A DNA stretch of 64,000 nucleotides from Leucobacter chromiisoli. Lineage in GTDB: Bacteria > Actinomycetota > Actinomycetes > Actinomycetales > Microbacteriaceae. The notes below the pieces were generated by a model, which saw nothing but the letters and a program-made list of their open reading frames with translations, did no database searches and was not told the DNA's origin. The stretch is from NCBI RefSeq assembly GCF_016522505.1, contig NZ_JAEHOH010000006.1, forward strand, positions 186,001 to 250,000, written 5' to 3'. This document shows, piece after piece, positions 1 through 11,196 of this stretch (position 1 is its first letter; every line of letters begins with the position of its first letter). The translations under genes and the position numbers were made by a program.

Positions 1-1
1 G

Positions 2-1147
2 GTGTACGACTGCTCTGACAGTTCCCAACTGCTGACCGGAACCCGCGTCGCCCGACAGGCGCTGAGCCGCGGCGATCTCGTCGTGCTCCCGACCGACACC
101 GTGTACGGGGTCGCAGCCGATGCGTTCACGCCCGCCGCGGTGAAGCGCCTGCTCGACGCCAAGGGGCGCGGCCGCCAGTCACCGCCGCCCGTCCTCATCC
201 CCAACACCGGCACGCTCTCCGCGCTCGCCGCCGAGGTTCCGCCGGCCGTGCACACGCTCGCCGCCGCCTTCTGGCCCGGCGCCCTCACGGTCGTGCTCAA
301 GGCGAATCCGTCGCTCAGCTGGGATCTCGGCGACACCGGAGGCACCGTGGCGCTCAGGATCCCGAACCACCCGCTGACCCAGGAGCTGCTGCAGGAGACG
401 GGACCGCTCGCCGTCTCCTCCGCGAACAAGACCGGCGAGCCGGCCGCCACCACCGCGACCGGTGCGCAGGAGATGCTCGGCGACTCGGTCGCCGTCTATC
501 TCGAGGTCGGGCCGGTGGCGGGCGACGGCACCGCCTCGACCATCGTCGACGCGACGCGGCTCGACTCCGAGGGCGGCGGCGTGCTCCGCATCCTGCGCGA
601 CGGCGGCGTCTCCCGCGAGGCCATCGCAGCGCTGCTGCCCGGGGTGACAATCACGGACCTCGAGACGGATCCCATCGTCGACGAGCGGACGGCGTCCGCC
701 GAAGCGGCCGGGGCCGAAGGCGCGGAGGAGGCCGGGACGGAGACCGGAGCCGGAGATCCGGGTGAAGCCGGGGGTGCTGGCGAAGCCGGGGGTGCTGGCG
801 AAGCCGGGGCCGGAACCGGAGGGCCGGAGGAGTCGGTGACGGGGGCCGGAGGCTCGGGCGAAGCCGCGACGGGGGCCGAGGCGGCGGTCCGAGGGCTCTC
901 CGAAGAGTCCGCCCCCGCCCCCGCTGAGCCCGTCGAATCCCTCGAGCCCGCGGCCGCTCCCGCGCGGCGGAGGCCGGTGGGTCTCATCGACCCGGCCGAG
1001 CTGGACACCCCAGTCGACCTGAGCGAGCCGGTCGACGCCCCAACGCCCGGGGCGCCCGCCGCTGAGACCGATCCCGCCGGTCCCGCCGATCCCGCCGCGC
1101 AGGCCGATCCCGCGCCCCCGACCGCCCAGGGCTCCGCCGAGGCCTGA
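2..1147 (+). CDS. L-threonylcarbamoyladenylate synthase (Sua5/YrdC/TsaC family) with long low-complexity tail
   Basis: The enzyme makes threonylcarbamoyl-AMP from threonine, bicarbonate and ATP for the t6A37 modification of ANN-decoding tRNAs. The YrdC domain covers about residues 10-205. It carries the KxR nucleotide-binding motif near residue 53 (KGRGR) and the SxN motif near residue 140 (SSANKTGEP). Residues from about 212 to 381 are an Ala/Gly/Glu/Pro-rich tail without a recognisable fold, containing a three-copy 18-bp DNA repeat. Family members without the tail are about 200-250 residues. The start is uncertain: GTG at position 2 is the first codon visible and the true start may lie outside the window. 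The stop shares one base with the next gene's ATG, so the two are probably cotranscribed. Confidence 0.88.
   Translation: MYDCSDSSQLLTGTRVARQALSRGDLVVLPTDTVYGVAADAFTPAAVKRLLDAKGRGRQSPPPVLIPNTGTLSALAAEVPPAVHTLAAAFWPGALTVVLKANPSLSWDLGDTGGTVALRIPNHPLTQELLQETGPLAVSSANKTGEPAATTATGAQEMLGDSVAVYLEVGPVAGDGTASTIVDATRLDSEGGGVLRILRDGGVSREAIAALLPGVTITDLETDPIVDERTASAEAAGAEGAEEAGTETGAGDPGEAGGAGEAGGAGEAGAGTGGPEESVTGAGGSGEAATGAEAAVRGLSEESAPAPAEPVESLEPAAAPARRRPVGLIDPAELDTPVDLSEPVDAPTPGAPAAETDPAGPADPAAQADPAPPTAQGSAEA
763..816 (+). repeat. 18-bp tandem repeat, 3 units, in the sua5 tail
   Basis: Units at 763-780, 781-798 and 799-816. The first two differ at one base and the third diverges at its end. The period is a multiple of 3, so the reading frame is kept and Gly/Glu/Ala hexapeptides are encoded. 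Confidence 0.8.
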
Positions 1148-2373
1148 TGACCTCCTACCTGGTGGTCGCGGCGGTCGCGGCCCTCGTCACGGCGGCGGCA
1201 TCGTTCGTGGTGCTGCAGCTCAGCCGTCGGTTCCGCCTGGCCCCCGAGGTGCGCGCCCGGGACGTGCACCGCACCCCGACGCCGCGCCTCGGCGGGGTCG
1301 CCATGTTCCTCGGGATCGTCGCGGCGTTCGTCGTCGGGGGCTCGCAGAGCGAGTTCGAGGGGCTCTTCGCCGATCCGGCGCAGATGTGGGCCGTGCTCGG
1401 CGCCTGCGCGCTCATCGCCGTCGTCGGCGTGCTCGACGACCTGCTCGACCTCGACTGGATGATCAAGCTCGCCGCGCAGCTCGCGGCCGCCGGCCTGCTC
1501 GCCTGGCAGGGCGTCCAGATCGTGTCGCTCCCGTTCGGGGACACGCTCATCGTCGCCTCGCCCGCGCTGAACTTCGTGCTCACCGTGTTCCTGATGACCC
1601 TGGTGATGAACGCCGTGAACTTCGTCGACGGGCTCGACGGGCTCGTGGCCGGGGTGGCCATCATCGCGAACTCGGTCTTCTTCATCTACACGCGCCTCTT
1701 GACGGAGCAGACCGGCAGGGTCGACGCGGTGACGCTCGCCAGCCTCATCGCCGCCGTCATCGTCGGCATGTGCGCCGGGTTCCTACCCTTCAACTGGCAT
1801 CGCGCGCGCATGTTCATGGGCGACACGGGGGCGCTGCTGGTCGGGCTGCTGATGGCCACCTCGACGGTGTCGGTCACGGGGCAGCTGAATCCGGCGGCGC
1901 TCGATCAGAAGCTGGTGCTCGCGAGCTACATCCCGATCATCCTGCCGATCGCGGTGCTGGCGCTGCCGCTCGCCGATTTCGTCATGGCGGTGATCCGCCG
2001 ACTGCTGGCGGGCAAGAGCCCGTTCACGGCCGACCGGCAGCACCTCCACCACCGGCTGCTCGACCTCGGGCACTCGCCGCTGCAGGCGGTGCTCGTCTTC
2101 TACCTCGGCACCGCGGTGCTCTCGGTCGCGTGCCTCCTCGCGTTCACCATGCAGAGCTTCCTCTGGCCCGTCGTGGTGCTCCTCATCGGGACCCTGCTCT
2201 GCATCGCGCTCACCGCGTTCCCCGCGAGCCGCGTGCGTCGGGCCGCCGCACAGCGCGGCTTGCTACGGTGGGAGCGGCCGGAGGAGGACGCGATCGTCCC
2301 CGGAACCGAGACGCCAGACACCCCACTGCGCACCGCCGAGCGCGGAAGCGCGAACGAGAGGACCCCCGAGTGA
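1147..2373 (+). CDS. wecA: Undecaprenyl-phosphate N-acetylglucosaminyl 1-phosphate transferase (WecA/MraY family)
   Basis: Integral membrane enzyme that transfers a sugar-1-phosphate from a UDP-sugar to undecaprenyl phosphate, the first lipid-linked step of cell-wall glycopolymer (arabinogalactan or teichoic-type) synthesis. The polypeptide of 408 residues has about ten or eleven hydrophobic segments. Family motifs are in order: DDLLDLD at 97-103, NFVDGLDGL at 158-166, GDTGA near 227 and the HLHHRL cytoplasmic loop at about 299-304. ATG overlaps the sua5 stop by one base and the stop overlaps the next GTG, so translation is coupled on both sides. This sua5-wecA-atpI-atpB order is common in actinobacteria. 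The exact sugar (GlcNAc versus another) is inferred from family only. Confidence 0.9.
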   Translation: MTSYLVVAAVAALVTAAASFVVLQLSRRFRLAPEVRARDVHRTPTPRLGGVAMFLGIVAAFVVGGSQSEFEGLFADPAQMWAVLGACALIAVVGVLDDLLDLDWMIKLAAQLAAAGLLAWQGVQIVSLPFGDTLIVASPALNFVLTVFLMTLVMNAVNFVDGLDGLVAGVAIIANSVFFIYTRLLTEQTGRVDAVTLASLIAAVIVGMCAGFLPFNWHRARMFMGDTGALLVGLLMATSTVSVTGQLNPAALDQKLVLASYIPIILPIAVLALPLADFVMAVIRRLLAGKSPFTADRQHLHHRLLDLGHSPLQAVLVFYLGTAVLSVACLLAFTMQSFLWPVVVLLIGTLLCIALTAFPASRVRRAAAQRGLLRWERPEEDAIVPGTETPDTPLRTAERGSANERTPE

Positions 2374-2903
2374 GCGACCCCGCGGTGCCCGAAGAGCACG
2401 CGTTCCAGGCAGAGGCCGAGGGCCAGGCAGGGGCCCGGGGGGATGCCGGGGTCGGAGCGCCGACGAGCGCGGAGCGGCGGATGCCGACCTCGCAGCCGAT
2501 CCTGCTGAAGGCGCTGCGCTGGGGGGTGCTCGCCTCGGTGCTGCTGGTGATCCTGTTCGGCGTGATCGGGTGGCTCGTCTCGGGCCGCACGGGTCTCATC
2601 GGCGGGGTGATGGGGGCCGGCTTCGCGGGGGTGTTCCTCGCCCTGACGATCGGCAGCATCACCTTCGCGAACCGCTTCATCGGCAGCGACATGTACGTGG
2701 TGGCGTTCTTCGGCATCGTCATGGGGAGCTGGGTGGTGAAGTTCGTGGCGTTCATCGTCGCGGCCGTGCTGCTGCGGGATCAGCCCTGGCTCAACCCGAC
2801 CGTGCTCTTCCTCGGCGTCATCTCCGGCGTCGTGGTCTCGCTGATCATCGACGTGGTGGTGGTCGCGAAGTCGCGCATTCCCGTGATCTCGGATCCCCGC
2901 TAA
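2370..2903 (+). CDS. AtpI-like membrane protein preceding the ATP synthase operon
   Basis: A 177-residue protein with a charged N-terminal segment of about 45 residues followed by four predicted membrane helices (about 51-70, 75-95, 108-130 and 136-160). Its place directly before atpB and its topology fit ATP synthase protein I, thought to help c-ring assembly, but sequence conservation in that family is low. GTG at 2370 overlaps the wecA stop (GTGA). A start further upstream would overlap wecA deeply and is unlikely. About 200 bases with a promoter candidate separate it from atpB, so it may sit in the upstream transcription unit. Confidence 0.7.
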   Translation: MSDPAVPEEHAFQAEAEGQAGARGDAGVGAPTSAERRMPTSQPILLKALRWGVLASVLLVILFGVIGWLVSGRTGLIGGVMGAGFAGVFLALTIGSITFANRFIGSDMYVVAFFGIVMGSWVVKFVAFIVAAVLLRDQPWLNPTVLFLGVISGVVVSLIIDVVVVAKSRIPVISDPR

Positions 2904-2965
2904 TCCCGGTCGCCTCAGGAGGGGACCCCCTGGCGAAAGACGAGAGACGGATGTATGCTCCTCGG

Positions 2966-2995
2966 TTTCGCTTGAGGTGAAATCCTTGTTAGGAT
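2966..2995 (+). promoter_or_regulatory. Candidate promoter of the atpBEFHAGDC operon
   Basis: The gap 2904-3100 has no gene. TAGGAT at 2990-2995 resembles the actinobacterial -10 hexamer used elsewhere in this window. A weak -35 (TTTCGC, 2966-2971) lies 18 bases upstream. Transcription would start near 3002, giving a leader of about 100 bases before atpB. Sequence-based only. Confidence 0.4.
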
Positions 2996-3100
2996 CGTGG
3001 TGTTCCCCGCCGAACTGTGCGCTGCGCAGATTCGTGTGCTGTGGGGGCTCGACCATCGTTCCACGTAGTGCAGCTTCTGCCTGCACCCCGAATCAGGAGA

Positions 3101-3925
3101 ATGGCGCTGTCCGCTAACGCTGTGCAACTCGTGGCCCCCCGTCTGTTTGCGTCGGAAGAGGGCGGTTTCCACCCGCCGTCGATCACCGACTTCTTCCCCG
3201 AGGCGGTGCTCTTCGCGGGCACGCCCTTCGAGATGAACCGCATCATGATCATCCGCGTGATCATGACCGTGCTCCTGCTCGTGCTGTTCTGGCTCGGCAC
3301 CCGGAAGATGCGCGTGATCCCCACCCGCGGTCAGTCGCTGACCGAGATGGCGCTCGACTTCGTCCGGGTGAACATCGCCGAGGACCTGCTCGGCAAGGTC
3401 GACGGTCGTCGCTTCCTGCCGATCCTGTGCGCGATCTTCTTCTCGATCCTGGCGTTCAACATCACGGGCATCATCCCGTTCTTCAACATCGGCGTCTCCG
3501 CCGTCATCGGCTTCCCGCTCGTGCTGGCCGTCGTCTCGTACGTCACCTTCATCTACGCGGGTGTGAAGAAGAGCCCGGGCAACTTCTTCAAGAACTCCCT
3601 CTTCCCCGCGGGAGTGCCGAAGCCGCTCTACATCATCGTGACCCCGATCGAGTTCTTCTCGACGTTCGTGCTGCGTCCGGTCACCCTGACGCTCCGACTC
3701 CTGATGAACCTGCTCGTCGGCCACCTGCTGCTGGTGCTCTTCTTCAGCGCCACGCAGTTCTTCCTCTTCACCTCTGACGGCTTCTTCAAGCTGTTCGGTG
3801 TCGGCACGCTCGCCGTGGGCTTCGCCTTCACCCTCTTCGAGATCCTGGTGGCGTTCCTCCAGGCCTACATCTTCACGATTCTCACTGGCGTCTACATCCA
3901 GCTCGCGCTGGCTGAAGAGCACTAA
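3101..3925 (+). CDS. atpB: ATP synthase Fo subunit a
   Basis: Subunit a forms the proton half-channels beside the c-ring in the membrane. The 274-residue protein has about six hydrophobic helices. The essential channel arginine is R199, in the conserved context TLRLLMNLLVGH. First gene of the eight-gene atp cluster. The start is not clear-cut: ATG 3101 has AGGAG only one base before it, and the next in-frame candidate, GTG 3122, is too far from that Shine-Dalgarno. The ATG is kept because the mature N-terminus fits related proteins. Confidence 0.95.
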   Translation: MALSANAVQLVAPRLFASEEGGFHPPSITDFFPEAVLFAGTPFEMNRIMIIRVIMTVLLLVLFWLGTRKMRVIPTRGQSLTEMALDFVRVNIAEDLLGKVDGRRFLPILCAIFFSILAFNITGIIPFFNIGVSAVIGFPLVLAVVSYVTFIYAGVKKSPGNFFKNSLFPAGVPKPLYIIVTPIEFFSTFVLRPVTLTLRLLMNLLVGHLLLVLFFSATQFFLFTSDGFFKLFGVGTLAVGFAFTLFEILVAFLQAYIFTILTGVYIQLALAEEH

Positions 3926-4198
<273 letters not shown>

Positions 4199-4235
4199 GC
4201 CGTCCACCTTTCCCTAGTCTCGAAAGGGAGGCTCG

Positions 4236-4784
4236 ATGAATAACGCAGTCTTTGTCGCTGCCGAGGAGGCCGCGCCGAACCCGCTGCTCCCCGCGACGTA
4301 CGACATCGTCTGGTCTGCGGTCGTATTCCTCGTCATCCTCGTCGCGTTCTGGAAGGTCTTCCTTCCGAAGCTGCAGGCGATGCTGGACGCACGCGCAGAG
4401 GCGATCGAGGGCAACATCGCGAAGGCCGACGAGGCCCAGGCGAAGGCGGAGGCCGCGTTGCAGGAGTACACCGCGCAGCTCGCCGGTGCCCGCCAGGAGG
4501 CCGGCGAGATCCGCGAGGCCGCCCGTCTCGACGCCACCAAGATCGTCGCCAAGGCGAAGGACGACGCGGTGGTCGAGGCGAACCGCGTCACCCAGGCCGC
4601 CCAGGCGCAGATCGAGGCGGAGCGCCAGAGCGCCGTCGTCTCGCTGCGCAAGGACGTCGGCTCGCTCGCCATCGACCTCGCCTCGGGCGTGGTCGGCGAG
4701 TCGCTCTCCGACGACCAGAAGGCGTCGGCACTGGTGGATCGCTTCCTCGCCGACCTCGAGGCATCCGAGAAGGCAGCGAAGTAA
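4236..4784 (+). CDS. atpF: ATP synthase Fo subunit b
   Basis: Peripheral stalk subunit of 182 residues: one N-terminal membrane helix (about 25-45) followed by a long charged Ala/Glu/Lys/Gln helix expected to form the parallel coiled coil that holds F1 against subunit a. A strong site, AAAGGGAGG, ends four bases before the ATG. The TAA stop shares its last base with the atpH start. Only one b-type gene is present, as in most actinobacteria with a non-fused stalk. Confidence 0.94.
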   Translation: MNNAVFVAAEEAAPNPLLPATYDIVWSAVVFLVILVAFWKVFLPKLQAMLDARAEAIEGNIAKADEAQAKAEAALQEYTAQLAGARQEAGEIREAARLDATKIVAKAKDDAVVEANRVTQAAQAQIEAERQSAVVSLRKDVGSLAIDLASGVVGESLSDDQKASALVDRFLADLEASEKAAK

Positions 4785-5560
4785 TGGGAAGCGCGTCACG
4801 CGAAGCACTGGCCCAGGCCCGGACCGCCCTCACGAGCGGGATCGGCGTCGCCGTGGGCGGCGAACTGCTGGAGGTCTCGGCTCAGCTCGACGGCTCTCCG
4901 GCGCTCCTCGGCGCGCTCGGGGATCCGTCTGCCGAGGCCGCCGCGAAGACCCGAGTGGTCGACCGCCTCTTCGGCGGGATCTCCGCTGACGCACGTTCCG
5001 TGCTGAACGCCGCCGTGGTCGGCCGCTGGTCGACCCCCGCCGAACTCGTCGCCGGGGTGGAGGAGCTCGGGCTCCGCGCCGAGGCGATCGCCTCCCCGGA
5101 CCTCGCGGACGAGCTGCTCGCGGTCGCGGACCTCATCGACCGCAACCACGAGCTCCAGCTCACCCTGGGCAGCAAGCTCAGCGGCGCCGAGGGCAAGGTC
5201 GCGGTCATCCGCCGCCTGCTCGACGGCAAGGTCTCGGCTTCGACGGTCACCGTGGTGGGCCACCTCGTGGCGAACCCCCGCGGCCGCAGGCTCGACGCCG
5301 CGCTCCGCAGGTCGGCGCGCACCGCCGCCGACCAGGGCGGCTTCGAGCTCGCCACCGTCACCGTCGCGACTGCGCTCTCCGCGCAGCAGCAGGATCGTCT
5401 CGCGCGTCTCCTCGAGCAGACCGCCGGCCGCGCGGTGAAGGTGACCACCGTCATCGATCCCGAGCTCATCGGCGGCGTTCGCGTGCAGATCGCCGACGAC
5501 GTCATCGACGGCAGCGTCCGGGCACGCCTGGACGACCTCCGACAGCAGCTCGCAGCGTAG
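4784..5560 (+). CDS. atpH: ATP synthase F1 subunit delta
   Basis: Connects the peripheral stalk to the top of the alpha/beta ring. At 258 residues it is longer than the approximately 177 residues of the E. coli protein, as is usual in this bacterial class. The conserved OSCP-type C-terminal part is seen at about 150-258 (GHLVANPRGRRLD, TVIDPELIGGVRVQI). Start and stop overlap with atpF by one base implies coupled translation. Confidence 0.93.
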   Translation: MGSASREALAQARTALTSGIGVAVGGELLEVSAQLDGSPALLGALGDPSAEAAAKTRVVDRLFGGISADARSVLNAAVVGRWSTPAELVAGVEELGLRAEAIASPDLADELLAVADLIDRNHELQLTLGSKLSGAEGKVAVIRRLLDGKVSASTVTVVGHLVANPRGRRLDAALRRSARTAADQGGFELATVTVATALSAQQQDRLARLLEQTAGRAVKVTTVIDPELIGGVRVQIADDVIDGSVRARLDDLRQQLAA

Positions 5561-5614
5561 GGCACAACTTTTCACCCCGGGGGCGGCGCTTCCGGACCAG
5601 ACAGAGGAAACGAA

Positions 5615-7243
5615 ATGGCAGAACTCTCAATCAGCCCGGACGAGATCCGCGACGCGCTGAAGGACTTCGCGTCGTCGTACGAGCCGGCTCAGGCGGAGAA
5701 GACCGAGGTCGGCACCGTGGTCGACGCCGCCGACGGCATCGCGCACGTCGAGGGCCTCCCCGGCGTGATGGCGAACGAGCTCGTCCGCTTCGCGGACGGC
5801 ACGCTCGGCCTGGCGCAGAACCTCGAGGAGAACGAGATCGGCGTCGTCGTGCTCGGCGAGTTCACCGGCATCGAGGAGGGCCAGCCCGTCACCCGCACGG
5901 GCGAGGTGCTCTCGGTCCCGGTGGGCGAGGGCTACCTCGGCCGCGTGGTCGACCCCCTCGGCAACCCGATCGACGGCCTCGGCGAGATCGCCGGCGTCGA
6001 GGGCCGTCGCGCCCTCGAGCTGCAGGCCCCCGGCGTCATGGCGCGCAAGTCGGTGCACGAGCCGCTCCAGACCGGCGTCAAGGCGATCGACGCGATGATC
6101 CCGGTCGGCCGCGGTCAGCGCCAGCTCATCATCGGCGACCGCCAGACCGGCAAGACCGCGCTCGCGATCGACACGATCATCAACCAGAAGGCCAACTGGG
6201 ACTCGGGCGACATCACCAAGCAGGTGCGCTGCATCTACGTCGCGATCGGTCAGAAGGGCTCGACCATCGCCTCGGTGAAGGGCGCGCTCGAGGACGCCGG
6301 CGCGATGGAGTACACCACCATCGTCGCGTCGCCCGCCTCGGATCCGGCCGGCTTCAAGTACCTCGCCCCGTACACCGGCTCGGCCATCGGCCAGCACTGG
6401 ATGTACAACAGCAAGCACGTGCTCATCATCTTCGACGACCTGTCGAAGCAGGCCGAGGCCTACCGCGCCGTGTCGCTGCTGCTCCGCCGCCCGCCGGGGC
6501 GCGAGGCCTACCCGGGCGACGTCTTCTACCTGCACTCCCGTCTGCTGGAGCGCTGCGCGAAGCTCTCGGACGAGCTGGGCGCGGGCTCGATGACCGGTCT
6601 TCCGATCATCGAGACCAAGGCGAACGACGTCTCGGCGTACATCCCGACCAACGTGATCTCGATCACCGACGGCCAGATCTTCCTCCAGTCGGATCTGTTC
6701 AACGCGAACCAGCGCCCCGCGGTCGACGTGGGCATCTCGGTCTCGCGAGTCGGCGGCGACGCGCAGGTGAAGTCCATCAAGAAGGTCTCCGGCACGCTCA
6801 AGCTCGAGCTGGCCCAGTACCGCGCGCTCGAGGCGTTCGCCATGTTCGCCTCAGATCTCGACGCGGCCAGCCGCCGTCAGCTCGAGCGCGGCGCACGCCT
6901 GACCGAGCTGCTCAAGCAGCCGCAGTACAGCCCGTACCCCGTCGAGGAGCAGACCGTCTCCATCTGGGCCGGCACCAACGGCTTCATGGACGACGTGCCG
7001 GTCGAGGACATCCTCCGCTTCGAGCGCGAGTTCCTCGACTACCTGAGCCGCAACTCCGAGGCGCTGAACACGCTGCGCGAGACCAACGTGCTCGACGACG
7101 ACACCGTCGCAGAGCTCACGGCCAAGCTCGAGAAGTTCAAGCCCGAGTTCCGCACCTCGGCCGGCCAGACCCTGGCCGAGCAGTTCGAGACGCTCGACGA
7201 GGCAGAGATCAAGCAGGAGCAGCTGGTCGTCTCCAAGAAGTAG
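5615..7243 (+). CDS. atpA: ATP synthase F1 subunit alpha
   Basis: Non-catalytic nucleotide-binding subunit of the F1 hexamer. 542 residues. The P-loop GDRQTGKT is at 174-181, the Walker B region reads VLIIFDDL, and the adenine-contact and VISITDGQ segments typical of alpha follow. The N-terminal beta-barrel and C-terminal helical domains are complete. ATG 5615 follows an AGAGGAAACGAA site. Confidence 0.97.
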   Translation: MAELSISPDEIRDALKDFASSYEPAQAEKTEVGTVVDAADGIAHVEGLPGVMANELVRFADGTLGLAQNLEENEIGVVVLGEFTGIEEGQPVTRTGEVLSVPVGEGYLGRVVDPLGNPIDGLGEIAGVEGRRALELQAPGVMARKSVHEPLQTGVKAIDAMIPVGRGQRQLIIGDRQTGKTALAIDTIINQKANWDSGDITKQVRCIYVAIGQKGSTIASVKGALEDAGAMEYTTIVASPASDPAGFKYLAPYTGSAIGQHWMYNSKHVLIIFDDLSKQAEAYRAVSLLLRRPPGREAYPGDVFYLHSRLLERCAKLSDELGAGSMTGLPIIETKANDVSAYIPTNVISITDGQIFLQSDLFNANQRPAVDVGISVSRVGGDAQVKSIKKVSGTLKLELAQYRALEAFAMFASDLDAASRRQLERGARLTELLKQPQYSPYPVEEQTVSIWAGTNGFMDDVPVEDILRFEREFLDYLSRNSEALNTLRETNVLDDDTVAELTAKLEKFKPEFRTSAGQTLAEQFETLDEAEIKQEQLVVSKK

Positions 7244-7324
7244 CGGTCGCGGCGGGGGCGCGAGCCCCCGCCCGGTCCGAACTTCCGAAACCACCAGACC
7301 GCACCTACCACCTACAGGAGAGAC

Positions 7325-9696
<2,372 letters not shown>

Positions 9697-9699
9697 ATC

Positions 9700-9960
9700 A
9701 TGGCATCGCTCACTGTCAGCGTCGTCTCCGCCGATCGCGAGGTCTGGACCGGCTCGGCCAGTCAGGTCATCGCGAAGACGGTGGATGGCGAGATCGGTAT
9801 CCTCGGTGGTCACGAGCCCCTGCTCGCGCTTCTCGCGTCGGGCGAGGTGCGGGTGACCACGGCGGCCGGCGAGAAGGTCAGGGTCGACGCCGAGGGCGGA
9901 TTCCTCTCGGTCGACCACGACACGGTCACCATCGTCGCGGGACGGGCGGCTCTCGCCTAA
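9700..9960 (+). CDS. atpC: ATP synthase F1 subunit epsilon, short form without the C-terminal helical domain
   Basis: The epsilon subunit joins gamma to the c-ring. This protein has only 86 residues, against about 120-140 in mycobacteria and E. coli. What is present is the N-terminal beta-sandwich with the GEIGILGGHEPLLALL signature. The two C-terminal helices that inhibit ATP hydrolysis in other species are missing. The gene ends in TAA and a transcription terminator follows within 35 bases, so there is no room for a frameshifted remainder. Confidence 0.94.
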   Translation: MASLTVSVVSADREVWTGSASQVIAKTVDGEIGILGGHEPLLALLASGEVRVTTAAGEKVRVDAEGGFLSVDHDTVTIVAGRAALA

Positions 9961-9992
9961 GGGAGAACGCGCCAGCCCGACCCGGTCCGCGA

Positions 9993-10040
9993 ACGGAAGG
10001 CCGGTCGATCACCCGAGAGGGTGGCCGACCGGCCTTCCGT
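9993..10040 (+). terminator. Terminator of the atp operon
   Basis: A perfect 15-bp outer stem (9993-10007 with 10026-10040), a 2x2 internal loop, a 5-bp inner stem (10010-10014 with 10019-10023) and a GAGA tetraloop. No clear U-tract follows, as is common in high-GC actinobacteria. Confidence 0.85.
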
Positions 10041-10158
10041 CGTTCCGGCGGAGCGCTCGATGCGAGAGAATGGACGGGTGCGCGCCCACGGGCCGCGCGA
10101 CAGCCGATCCGCGGTCGATGAGGAGCTCGCGGTCGGGACGAACGAGAGGGGCAGCGAT

Positions 10159-11196
10159 ATGCGGGCGGTTGTGTTCACGGGCACGGGAGAGTTCGAGATC
10201 CAGGAGCGGGAGGTTCCCCGTCCGGGGTTCAAGGAGGTGCTGATCGAGACGGCCGCGGTCGGCATCTGCGGCACGGACGTGCACGTGCTCGACGGCGAGT
10301 TCGAGGGCACCGAGTACCCGATCGTGCCCGGGCACGAGACCTCCGGCACGGTGCTGGCGCTCGGCGAGGGCGTCAACGACGGGGCGCTCGATCTTGCGGT
10401 GGGAGACCGCGTCGTGGTGAGCCCGAACACGTTCTGCGGCGAGTGCGAGTTCTGCTTCACCGGGCGGCAGAACCTCTGCCCCTTCTGGTCGGGCATGGGC
10501 GTCAGCGGCGCCGACGGCGCCGTGCAGGAGACCTTCGTCGCCCCCGCCCGCAACGTCTTCAGGCTCGCCCCGGGCACCGACCTCCACCAGGCGGCGCTCA
10601 TCGAGCCGCTCGCCTGCGCGATCCACGGCTGGGACGTGCTGCCGCGGCGCCTCGGCGACCACGTGCTCATCTACGGCGCAGGCACCATGGGCCTGATGAT
10701 GGCGCAGCTGGCGAGCCGTGCTGGGGCGGCGTCGGTGACGCTCGTCGACCTCAACGAGGACCGGCTGCGCGTCGCGGAGGAGTGCGGGATCGAGCTGCGC
10801 CACACGAGCGCCGACGATGCGGCGCGCGAGAAGTGGGAGGTCGTGATCGATTGCACCGGCAGCATCCGCGCGATCGAGGACGCCCTCGGACGGGTGAAGG
10901 TCGGCGGCACCTTCCACGACTTCGGCGTCGCGCCCGCCGACCAGACGGCCAGGTTCTCGCCGTTCCGCGTGTTCCGGCAGGAGCTGAACATCGTCGGCTC
11001 CATGGCCTACCACAACTCGTTCGGCCGTGCGGTGGAGATGTTCGAGGCCGGCGCCATCGACGCCGCCCCGCTGCTGAGCCACTCCTTCGTGCTCGACGAC
11101 TACGCCGAAGCGCTCGCCATGTTCCGCGAGGGGCGCGGCCGCAAGATCCAGATCCGGCCGAACGACACCGAGTCGCGGGTGCTCCTGGCATGCTGA
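10159..11196 (+). CDS. Zinc-dependent medium-chain alcohol/polyol dehydrogenase
   Basis: NAD(P)-dependent MDR dehydrogenase, 345 residues. Catalytic zinc ligands are visible as C37 (ICGTD) and H59-E60 (GHE). The structural zinc site is complete with C93, C96, C99 and C107. The Rossmann motif GAGTMGLM follows near 174. It most resembles sorbitol/threonine-type dehydrogenases; substrate not known. ATG 10159 with GAGAGGGGC upstream gives the usual family N-terminus (MRAVVF). A GAGAAT hexamer six bases before GTG 10078 could give a leaderless form 27 residues longer. The 3' end overlaps yaaA by 7 bases. It is separated from the atp genes by a terminator. Confidence 0.88.
   Translation: MRAVVFTGTGEFEIQEREVPRPGFKEVLIETAAVGICGTDVHVLDGEFEGTEYPIVPGHETSGTVLALGEGVNDGALDLAVGDRVVVSPNTFCGECEFCFTGRQNLCPFWSGMGVSGADGAVQETFVAPARNVFRLAPGTDLHQAALIEPLACAIHGWDVLPRRLGDHVLIYGAGTMGLMMAQLASRAGAASVTLVDLNEDRLRVAEECGIELRHTSADDAAREKWEVVIDCTGSIRAIEDALGRVKVGGTFHDFGVAPADQTARFSPFRVFRQELNIVGSMAYHNSFGRAVEMFEAGAIDAAPLLSHSFVLDDYAEALAMFREGRGRKIQIRPNDTESRVLLAC

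Noticed and set aside
10078..10158. N-terminal extension of the zinc dehydrogenase from GTG 10078
   Set aside because: GAGAAT six bases upstream allows a leaderless start, but the added 27 residues lack family similarity and ATG 10159 has a ribosome site; mentioned only as an alternative.
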